Positions 29,932 to 37,278 of a stretch of 64,000 bases of DNA are shown one piece after another. The position numbers and the translations under genes are program-made. The notes beneath the pieces were generated by a model that searched no databases, was not told the origin of the DNA, and saw only the letters and a list, made by a program, of their open reading frames with translations. The DNA comes from CAWJKP01 sp963843465 (GTDB lineage: Bacteria; Planctomycetota; Planctomycetia; Pirellulales; Thermoguttaceae). The stretch lies in assembly GCA_963843465.1 (NCBI GenBank), contig CAWJKP010000001.1, positions 372,001 to 436,000 on the forward strand, given 5' to 3'. How positions within the stretch are numbered: position 1 is the first letter of the stretch; every line of letters begins with the position of its first letter.

Positions 29932-32084
29932 TTGATGCGATTGCCGATCTCGTCGCCGATGAGAAACGCCGGCTGCTGGCGCGGATCCTGCGGGAAAAGA
30001 GCCGCGCCGAGGCAACGGCCAGACCGCTTTCTTACGGGGAGCGCGCCCTTTGGTTCGTCTACCAGCTTGACCGGCAAAGCTCGGCCTACAACATAATGTA
30101 CGCCGCCCGCGTGCGGGCCGACTTGAGACGAGACGCCCTCGGACGGGCCTTTCAGCGGCTAGTCGATCGCCACGCGGCATTGCGGACCACGTACGGGACA
30201 CAGAACGGAGTACCCGTGGCGTGGGTGCATCCTCATCGGTCGCTCTCGCTGACCACGATTGCCGCTAGCACATGGGACGAGCAGTCGCTCCAGCGACAGA
30301 TCAACGCGGAGGCCGACCGGCCGCTGGATTTGGAGCAGGACTTCATGGTCCGCGTGTGCCTGTTCGAGCGGTCCGGCCCTTGGCACGTGCTGTTGGTCAC
30401 GGCGGCCCATATCGCGGTCGATTTCTGGTCGCTCGATTTGTTATGCGATGAGCTTCAACGGTTGTACCGCGAAGAGACGACGGGGCAGCCCGCCGCCCTC
30501 GGTCCGCCGCGGGCCCAATACACCGACTTCGTGCGCTGGCAGGAGCGGATGCTCGCCGGGCCCCGGGGAGAGCAACTTTGGAACTACTGGCGAAACGAGC
30601 TGACCGGACCGCTTTCTCCGCTGGAGCTGCCCACCGACCGGGTCCGCTCGCCGGTGCAGACCTACCGTGGCCGATTACGCCGTTTCGATCTGCCCGACTC
30701 CTTGGTCCGCCGACTCGCCGCTTTGGCCAAAGCCGAAGGAGCAACCTTGTACATGGTGCTCCTGGCATCCTTCCAGGCACTAATCCATCGTTACACCGGG
30801 CAACCGGAGATCCTCGTCGGCTCACCCACGGCAGGCCGGCGGGCCGGATGGGAAGAGACGGTGGGCTACTTCCTCAACCCGATCGTCCTGCGGGGGAGGC
30901 TGGAAGCAGCAGTGACTTTCCGCGATTTTCTGGCCCAAGTTCGCCAGACCGTGGTCGCTGGGCTGAATCACCAGGATTTTCCCTTCTCTCTGCTCGTCGA
31001 GCGGCTAAGTCCGCCGCGCGACGCCAGCCGCTCGCCGCTATTTCAGGTCGCTTTCAATTGGAACAAGCCACGTAAGGGAGGACCAGAGGGCAGACGCCTT
31101 TTGCCGTGGGCGTTCACGGGGGACTGTCCCGATTTTCACGGCGCGATGGATGGTGGTCATGCAATCGATGCTGCCGCCGCGAAAATGGGACTGTCCCCTT
31201 CGTCGCCACGCGAAGAGTGCTTTGTACAAAAGGCGTCCGGCCCAGGGCCCGTCGCCGTATTCTCCGACGGCGGCGGCCTGGAACTCGATCCCCTCGCAAT
31301 CGGCCACCAGGGAGCGGCTTTCGACCTCATGCTGGTGATGTTCCACCTCGGCGACTCCCTCTCTGCGGGCATGCAATACAACACGGACCTCTTCGACGAC
31401 GCATCGATCGCGGCCATGGTCGAACACTTCCAGACGCTCTTGGAATCGATCGCCGACAGTCCGCATCGGGCAATCGGCGATCTCGCGCTGGTAGCGGGTC
31501 GCCGGCGGCAGATCCTCCTGGAAGACTGGAACGACACGGCAGGCGACTATCCTCGCGACTGCTGCCTCCACGAGATAGTCGCGGCGCAGGCGGCCCGCAC
31601 GCCGGACAAGACCGCGGTCGAGTGCGGCGACCGGGTGCTGACTTACCGAGAACTGGACGAGCGGTCGAACCAGTTGGCAAGGTATCTCCAACAATGCGGC
31701 GTCGGCCCGGACCGGCTGGTGGGCATCTGCGTCGAGCGGTCGCCGGAAATGCTCGTTGGTCTTCTGGGAATCCTTAAGGCCGGCGGCGCCTACGTGCCCC
31801 TGGCTCCAGGAACCCCGGTAGGCCGGCTGGCCTATATGCTCGACGAGACCCGTCCCGTCGCGGTGCTTTGCAATCGCCATCTCGCGGCGGCCCTTCCAGG
31901 GCATACAGGGCGGACGGTCTTTGTGGACGACGGTTGGCCGGCCATCCGCCGGGAGAGTTCCGCGCCCTGTCGAGGCGCACCGGGCCTGACAACCTGGCCT
32001 ATGTCATCTTCACCTCCGGTTCAACCGGCCGTCCTAAGGGCGTCCAGATTAAGCACCGCTCCGTGGTCAATGTCCTGTCGCTGA
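29928..32084 (+). CDS. NRPS, first part: condensation domain and N-terminal half of adenylation domain
   Basis: ATG 29928 overlaps the PKS stop, so the two are translationally coupled. Residues 1-30 form a helical docking-like segment. Residues 30-480 are a condensation domain: RPLSYGERALWFVYQLDR, the active-site region LVTAAHIAVDFWSLD (His 161, Asp 165; the first His of the usual HHxxxDG is Ala and the Gly is Phe) and VGYFLNPIVLR. An extra stretch of about 45 residues near 390-435 comes from an inserted palindrome. Residues 540 onward start an adenylation domain (LTYRELDERSNQLARYLQ, LLGILKAGGAYVPL). The frame leaves the true reading near 31960. Sequence up to 32098 with NLAYVIFTSGSTGRPKGVQI, then up to 32170 with SSDDVLLAVTTLTFDISVLE, lies in two other frames before rejoining the following open frame. 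Confidence 0.85.
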   Translation: MIDAIADLVADEKRRLLARILREKSRAEATARPLSYGERALWFVYQLDRQSSAYNIMYAARVRADLRRDALGRAFQRLVDRHAALRTTYGTQNGVPVAWVHPHRSLSLTTIAASTWDEQSLQRQINAEADRPLDLEQDFMVRVCLFERSGPWHVLLVTAAHIAVDFWSLDLLCDELQRLYREETTGQPAALGPPRAQYTDFVRWQERMLAGPRGEQLWNYWRNELTGPLSPLELPTDRVRSPVQTYRGRLRRFDLPDSLVRRLAALAKAEGATLYMVLLASFQALIHRYTGQPEILVGSPTAGRRAGWEETVGYFLNPIVLRGRLEAAVTFRDFLAQVRQTVVAGLNHQDFPFSLLVERLSPPRDASRSPLFQVAFNWNKPRKGGPEGRRLLPWAFTGDCPDFHGAMDGGHAIDAAAAKMGLSPSSPREECFVQKASGPGPVAVFSDGGGLELDPLAIGHQGAAFDLMLVMFHLGDSLSAGMQYNTDLFDDASIAAMVEHFQTLLESIADSPHRAIGDLALVAGRRRQILLEDWNDTAGDYPRDCCLHEIVAAQAARTPDKTAVECGDRVLTYRELDERSNQLARYLQQCGVGPDRLVGICVERSPEMLVGLLGILKAGGAYVPLAPGTPVGRLAYMLDETRPVAVLCNRHLAAALPGHTGRTVFVDDGWPAIRRESSAPCRGAPGLTTWPMSSSPPVQPAVLRASRLSTAPWSMSCR
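31119..31198. repeat. 80-bp palindromic element inside the NRPS condensation domain
   Basis: Arms ggggactgtcccgattttc (31119-31137) and gaaaatgggactgtcccc (31181-31198) are inverted repeats with one mismatch and one extra base. It is read through in frame as part of FTGDCPDFHG to KMGLSPSSPRE, a segment with no counterpart in condensation domains. Confidence 0.65.
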
Positions 32085-32087
32085 TCG

Positions 32088-35000
32088 ATGCCGGCCGGGC
32101 ATCAGCTCCGACGACGTGCTCTTGGCCGTCACCACGCTGACCTTCGACATCTCGGTCCTGGAGCTTCTTCGCCTTTGACCGTGGGCGCGCGAGTGGTGAT
32201 TGTCAGCCGCGAAACGGCAACGGACGGGCAGCAACTGGCGCGGGCCATCGCTCAAAGTGGGGCCACGATCGTCGAGGCCACGCCCGCCACCTGGCAACTG
32301 CTAGTCAGGGCAGGCTGGACAGGTGATCGGCGGTTGAAGGTTCTCTGCGGAGGCGACGCTTTGTCCCGCGATCTGGCCGACCTGCTCTTGGATCGCGGCT
32401 GCAGCCTGTGGAACATGTACGGCCCCACGGAGACGACCATTTGGTCGGCCGTGGATCGCGTACTACCCGGCACTGGCCCGGTTCCCCTGGGACGGCCGAT
32501 CGCCAACACGCAGATTTATCTTCTCAATGGCCATCTTCAGCCGGTGCCCATCGGGGCGACGGGCGAGATTTATATCGGCGGCGACGGCGTAGCTCGCGGC
32601 TACCTGAACCGGCCCGAGTTGACGGCCGAACGGTTCCTGGACGATCCGTTCCACCCCGGGCCCGGCCGGCGGATTTACAAGACGGGCGATTTGGCCCGCT
32701 ATCGCCGCGACGGAACCCTTGAATTCCTGGGGCGGGCGGACCAGCAGGTGAAAATCCGCGGGTTCCGCGTCGAACCAGGTGAAGTCGAGGCCGTGTTGAC
32801 CGAGCACCCGGCCGTCCGCGAGGTGGTCGTCGCGGCCTATTCGGCGCCATTTCAGACCGGCGACAAACAGTTAGTGGCTTACCTGGTTGCTGCGCCGGGC
32901 GTGGCGGCGACGACGAGCGACTTGCGGGCGTTTCTCGGCAAGAAGCTACCGGACTACATGGTCCCTGCCACCTTCGTGACGCTCGATGCCCTCCCTCTCA
33001 ATTCGTCCGGCAAAGTCGATCGCAAGGCGCTCCCCGCTCCCAACGCTGCGCGGCCCGCCCTGGACATGGCCTACGTGGCACCTCGCGACGATCTGGAGAG
33101 AGCCCTGGCCGATGCCTGGGCTGCCGTGCTGGCCCGCGACAAGGTCGGCGTGTACGACGATTTCTTCGAGCTTGGCGGGGCATCTTTGCAGAGCCTGGAG
33201 ATTGCCGCTCGCGCAGCGGAGGCGGGCGTCGCTCTTACGCCCGCGATGCTGTTCCGATATCCAACCATCGCCGCCTTGGCAGAAGTCTTGCGAACTCAGC
33301 GTACCACGCACGTGACCGGCAGCGCCGCGGAGAGGAGTAAAGAAGACCAGCCGCCCCGCGCATTTGCTCGTCCGACCACGGCCAGTCGCGCCGACAATCA
33401 GCACGAACCGTGCCTCGCCAAGAGAAACACCGTCGTGGAAAGCCTGGGCGTCTACTTGCCACCCAACGAGGTGACGACGGAGACTGTCCTGAAAGGCTGC
33501 CGCCACCACGTGGAGTTCCCCTTGGAACGAATGACCGGCATCCACTCGCGGCGGATATCGGGGGAGGGGAACTATTCCATCGATCTGGCCCGCAAGGCGG
33601 TCGAGGAATGTCTGGCTGGCTCGAAATATGACGCCCAGGACATCGATCTACTGATCGCCTGCAACATTTGCCGCATGACGGGCCCTTTAGAGTATTCGAT
33701 CGAGCCCAACACGTCGTTGCAACTGAAGAGACTCTGCGGTTTCGACAATGCGGTTGCCTTCGACGTGAGTAACGCCTGCAGCGGCATGTTCACGGCCATC
33801 AGCATCGTCGATGCCTTCCTGAGCATCGGGGCCATCCGCCGCGGGATGGTGGTTAGCGGGGAGTACATCACCGCAATCACTCGCACGGCCCAACTGGAGA
33901 TCGCCGGGTTCCTTGTCGCCGGGTCCCTCGATCCGCGGATCGCCTGCCTGACGGTCGGAGACGCAGGAGCGGCCGTCCTGCTGGAGACGGCCGAGGGGTG
34001 TGACGTGGGCTTCCATGAGCTCGAGTTGTTCACGCTCAGCCGCTATAACCGCATGTGCATCGCGGGACCGACCCGCGAGTTGCACGGCGGGCCCATCATG
34101 CACGTTCCGGACCCGATCCTGCATACCGCCGTGTCCACCGAGCACTCGGTGATGCACGCCCGCCAAGTCTTAGAGAGGAGCCCTTGGCCGCCGGAGGCGA
34201 TCGAGCATCTCATCATCCATCAGACCTCGCGCCGCTCGCTCCGCGACGGGATGCAGGCGATGAATAAGGCGTACGGCAAGAACATCTGCCACGAGGGAAA
34301 CACCATCGACAATCTCGCCGCGCGCGGCAACACTGCCAGTACGACCCACTTTGTGGCCTTGTGGGACAATATCCAAAGCGGTCGAATCAAGTCGGGCGAC
34401 AAAGTGGTCTTCGCGGTCTCCGGCTCCGGCCAGACGATCGGCACGGGCCTCTACACCCTCGACGATCTCCCCGACCGCCTGCGGAAGCACGCGACCGTTC
34501 ACAGCAAGCAGCCTGAAGTAGCAGGCACACTCCGAGTGCCGTCCGCTGCTTCCGCCACCACGGGCGAACGGCACACGGAGTGCGACTGCTACTTAACCGA
34601 CGGTGAACGGTTACGAAAGTACGAGCAGCAGGGCGTGCGGCCTGAGAAAGCCGGCGCCGCGAAGAACATGGAATGGTCTGCTTCTTCGCCGCGACTTTCC
34701 GCCACTTCCCGCGTAGCCGTGCGAAGCATCGGCACTTGCTGGCCGGCCGACGGAACGAAGCGCGATACCACGCGGCTGGTTTGCGCCGCCGCCGAGGAAT
34801 GCCTGAAACGCTGGGATGGCGACCGCAACGACATCGGGCTTTTATTGTTTGCGGGCATGACCCGCTCGGGCCACGTCTATGAACCGGCGATCGCCGCGTT
34901 CGTCGCCGGCGAGCTGAAGCTGAACGACCACGTGCAGTCCGGACGCGACAAGAAGACGCTGGCGTTCAACGTCTACAATGCCGCGATGGGTTTCCTCAAT

Positions 35001-35597
35001 GCTTGCGACGTGGGCGTTCGCATGGTCCAGGCCGGCAAGTGCCAAAGGGCCCTGGTTGTCACGGCGGAAATCGAGGCCGGCCGCGACCAGTTCCTCGACC
35101 AGCCCCTTGCACTGAGGGAAGCCGCTTCGGCAGTGCTCATCGAGGCCGTGCCCGACACCCGCTCGGGCTTTGGTCCCTTTGTTTTCCAATATGCCACGCA
35201 GCACCAGGACGCCCGCACCACGACCGGCAAGTTCGTCGGCGCCAATCCCCTCTGCGACCTCCGGATTGCGCCGGAGATACTCGATCATTATCTCGAAGCG
35301 GTGCCCCCCGCCGTGGAAGAGCTCTTGCGGCAAGAGGGTTTGGGCATGGAGCAGTTTCGCGTCGTCCTCCCTTCGCAGTTTTCCGCGTCGTTCAACGAGC
35401 GTCTCGCGGCACTATTGAAGGTCCCTCGCGAAAAAGTGGTCGACCTGGCCGGCGAGGACAAGGACTTGTTCACCAATTCCCTCGCCTTTTCGCTGCGGCA
35501 CGTGCTGGACCATAAGCTGGTGCAGCCGGGCGATATTGGGCTGGTGATCAACGTCGCCTCGGGCGTCCAGGCCGGTTGCACCACGTATCACTTTTAG
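32088..35597 (+). CDS. NRPS, second part: adenylation C-half, carrier protein and two fused KAS III-like domains
   Basis: The first 30 codons are an out-of-frame reading; the true sequence starts at PLTVGARVVIV. Counting from 32088: adenylation motifs NMYGPTETTIW, YKTGDLARYR and LNSSGKVDRKAL; carrier protein Ser 366 (FFELGGASLQSLE). After a linker (390-440) comes a complete KAS III/thiolase-fold domain (about 443-800) with Cys 564 (SNACSGMFTA), His 711 (IIHQTSRRS) and Asn 748 (ARGNTAST). A second such domain (about 880-1169) has Ala 966 at the Cys position (VYNAAMGFL) and Gln in place of the His (LPSQFSASF). KAS III enzymes make C-C, or in CerJ-like cases ester, bonds. Fused to an NRPS they would act on the carrier-bound product. 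This is the last gene of the operon, and no thioesterase is present. Confidence 0.85.
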   Translation: MPAGHQLRRRALGRHHADLRHLGPGASSPLTVGARVVIVSRETATDGQQLARAIAQSGATIVEATPATWQLLVRAGWTGDRRLKVLCGGDALSRDLADLLLDRGCSLWNMYGPTETTIWSAVDRVLPGTGPVPLGRPIANTQIYLLNGHLQPVPIGATGEIYIGGDGVARGYLNRPELTAERFLDDPFHPGPGRRIYKTGDLARYRRDGTLEFLGRADQQVKIRGFRVEPGEVEAVLTEHPAVREVVVAAYSAPFQTGDKQLVAYLVAAPGVAATTSDLRAFLGKKLPDYMVPATFVTLDALPLNSSGKVDRKALPAPNAARPALDMAYVAPRDDLERALADAWAAVLARDKVGVYDDFFELGGASLQSLEIAARAAEAGVALTPAMLFRYPTIAALAEVLRTQRTTHVTGSAAERSKEDQPPRAFARPTTASRADNQHEPCLAKRNTVVESLGVYLPPNEVTTETVLKGCRHHVEFPLERMTGIHSRRISGEGNYSIDLARKAVEECLAGSKYDAQDIDLLIACNICRMTGPLEYSIEPNTSLQLKRLCGFDNAVAFDVSNACSGMFTAISIVDAFLSIGAIRRGMVVSGEYITAITRTAQLEIAGFLVAGSLDPRIACLTVGDAGAAVLLETAEGCDVGFHELELFTLSRYNRMCIAGPTRELHGGPIMHVPDPILHTAVSTEHSVMHARQVLERSPWPPEAIEHLIIHQTSRRSLRDGMQAMNKAYGKNICHEGNTIDNLAARGNTASTTHFVALWDNIQSGRIKSGDKVVFAVSGSGQTIGTGLYTLDDLPDRLRKHATVHSKQPEVAGTLRVPSAASATTGERHTECDCYLTDGERLRKYEQQGVRPEKAGAAKNMEWSASSPRLSATSRVAVRSIGTCWPADGTKRDTTRLVCAAAEECLKRWDGDRNDIGLLLFAGMTRSGHVYEPAIAAFVAGELKLNDHVQSGRDKKTLAFNVYNAAMGFLNACDVGVRMVQAGKCQRALVVTAEIEAGRDQFLDQPLALREAASAVLIEAVPDTRSGFGPFVFQYATQHQDARTTTGKFVGANPLCDLRIAPEILDHYLEAVPPAVEELLRQEGLGMEQFRVVLPSQFSASFNERLAALLKVPREKVVDLAGEDKDLFTNSLAFSLRHVLDHKLVQPGDIGLVINVASGVQAGCTTYHF
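34516..34594. repeat. 79-bp palindromic element between the two KAS III domains
   Basis: Arms at 34516-34545 (aagtagcaggcacactccga onward) and 34566-34594 (ending gcgactgctactt) are imperfect inverted repeats of about 29 bases. The element is read in frame in the linker as VAGTLRVPSAASATTGERHT. Confidence 0.65.
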
Positions 35598-35790
35598 TTG
35601 CCATCAGACCATGATGTGGAGCAAGTTGGTGGTAGCCGGGCAGAGGCACTGCGTTGACGCCCTCGGTCTTCCAAATCGCCTGGAAAGCAGGGGAGAATTT
35701 GCCATCGCGGTCCATGAGCACGTAACGTTTGCCCTTGACGAAGCCGTCTTCGGCGTCGGTCAGGTTCCTGGCGATCTGCATCATCCACGG
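35598..35790 (-). mobile_element. Transposase remnant, DDE integrase core fragment
   Basis: The minus frame reads MQIARNLTDAEDGFVKGKRY followed by VLMDRDGKFSPAFQAIW. This is the same integrase family as the remnant at 13022-13405 (both have RYVLMDRD), but from a different copy and a more N-terminal part. After GVNAVPLPGYHQ the frame is lost. It abuts the stop of the KAS III gene and probably truncates the leucine-rich-repeat gene to its right. Confidence 0.65.
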
Positions 35791-35868
35791 GTCATCGGGA
35801 TTGGAGGAGGAAGGTCATGGTACACCGATGCCGTGGGATGAGGAGCCAAACTCCAGCATCGGCTGGCG

Positions 35869-36195
35869 GTGCTCGTCTGTCAATGGACCGGAATTAGCCA
35901 AGTATTGAACCTTGGCGACACGAAGGTGACGGGCGCGGGGCTGGCCGACCTAAAAAGCTTGCAAGCGCTGTACCTGTATAACACGGCGGTGACGGACGTG
36001 GGGCTGAAGGATCTGGCCCAGCTGAAAAGCTTGCAATTTCTGGACCTTGCCAGTTGCCCGGGGGTGACCGACGCAGGGCTGAAGGATCTGGATTCGATGA
36101 AGAGCTTGAAGCACCTGCGGATTTACCTCACGAAGGTGACGGCAGCAGGCGCTGCCGCGCTGAAAAAGGATTTGCCAGCAGCGGGCGGCTTCTGA
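35869..36195 (+). pseudogene. Leucine-rich-repeat protein, 5' truncated
   Basis: The frame encodes three to four LRR units of the form LKSLQALYLYNTAVTDVGLK, LKSLQFLDLASCPGVTDAGL and MKSLKHLRIYLTKVTAAGAA. There is no signal peptide and no ribosome site at the first start codon. The 5' side meets a transposase remnant, so I regard it as the 3' end of a longer secreted LRR protein. The next gene is a paralogue with the same unit (T-x-V-T-D-A-G-L-K). Confidence 0.6.
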
Positions 36196-36248
36196 GACGG
36201 GACACCGAGTGGCGTAATGATTTTTGCTCCTTTTTAATGAGGTGAACT

Positions 36249-36926
36249 ATGCAACGACAAGGGACAATGTGGCACTACCTGGCTGTGCTGGCCGTGCTGG
36301 CGAGCTGCGGTCTGGACGTGCTGGCCGCTGTGGATGCCGACAAGAAAGAGGCCTCCGAGCCGCTGCCGCGGGAGATCGTCAAGGCTTGGCGCGGCATCGG
36401 CGCTAACGTCGGGTGGATGAAAATGGACCTGGGTGACAACAGGCCGACGTTTCAGGTTGAAGGCGAGATCAGGGGTATGACGGTGTTTCAGTTCACCAAG
36501 TGGAAAGAAGGAGTGCTGGCGAAGATGCCCGATCCTGGGGCCCCGTTCGGCTTGTGCCTTAACGGCACGAAAATGACGGACGCAGGGCTGAAGGAGGTGG
36601 CCGGCCTGAAGAGCTTACAAACGCTGGACGTTCGCGGGACGCAGGTGACGGACGCAGGGCTGAAGGAACTAGCGGGCCTGAAGAGCTTGCAAAGGCTGTA
36701 CCTTAATCACTGCGACGTGACGGGCTCAGGGCTGAAGGATCTGACCGGCCTCAAGAGCTTGCAAATACTGAACATTGGCGGCACGTCGGTGACGGACGCG
36801 GGGCTGAAGGAGGCGGCGGGCCTGAGGAGCTTGCAATCGCTGATCATGTGGGGCACGAAAGCGACGCCGGCAGGCATTGCCGAACTGCGAAAGGACTTGC
36901 CAAAATGCAATATCGCTGATCAATAG
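36249..36926 (+). CDS. Secreted leucine-rich-repeat protein, possible lipoprotein
   Basis: ATG 36249 (MQRQGTMWHYLAVLAVLASC), 225 residues, with AATGAGGTG upstream as a weak ribosome site. The N-terminus is a signal sequence with LASC, which fits a lipobox, so the protein may be lipid-anchored. Residues 100-215 hold four to five LRRs (GLKSLQTLDVRGTQVTDAGL, GLKSLQRLYLNHCDVTGSGL, GLKSLQILNIGGTSVTDAGL). LRRs bind proteins or glycans. The same repeat in the truncated gene upstream suggests a tandem duplication. Confidence 0.75.
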   Translation: MQRQGTMWHYLAVLAVLASCGLDVLAAVDADKKEASEPLPREIVKAWRGIGANVGWMKMDLGDNRPTFQVEGEIRGMTVFQFTKWKEGVLAKMPDPGAPFGLCLNGTKMTDAGLKEVAGLKSLQTLDVRGTQVTDAGLKELAGLKSLQRLYLNHCDVTGSGLKDLTGLKSLQILNIGGTSVTDAGLKEAAGLRSLQSLIMWGTKATPAGIAELRKDLPKCNIADQ

Positions 36927-37278
36927 CGGGCGCGTTCCGTGAGGCGCACACGGGGGTCATTCATAAATGGGTTTTCACCCGAATTCGTGGGTGACTTCTC
37001 TTCGAAATGCAAGTTCTGGGGGCAGGACCAGAGGCCCCAATTCCCGCCCCCAGACCCCCACCCCCTTCCTGCTTTTCTGTTCCGCCGCTGTGCAGCCTGA
37101 TGCAGCATCCATCGCCTCGGTTGCGGACGGTGTGACCACGTTGCCTGCGTCGGTCACCCCCACCTCCGCAGGCAAGTGACTGTTCGATTCCACCAGTACC
37201 CTCTTTCAAAGCACCGCCTGCCGGCCTATGCTGGCTGGTGTTGTCCCACCCCGTTTCCTACCTGATTGAGGTCCCGCC
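36927..37278. other. Intergenic region with hairpin and dispersed-repeat copy
   Basis: About 350 bases without a gene. It holds the hairpin tcacccgaattcgtgggtga (36974-36993) and a dispersed-repeat copy at 37140-37171. The promoter of the downstream operon is expected near 37200-37270, but no consensus is clear. Confidence 0.4.
37140..37171. repeat. Dispersed REP-like repeat, copy C (short)
   Basis: These 32 bases (gttgcctgcgtcggtcaccc and 12 more) are identical to 47351-47382. The copy lacks the hairpin part found in copies A and B. Confidence 0.65.
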
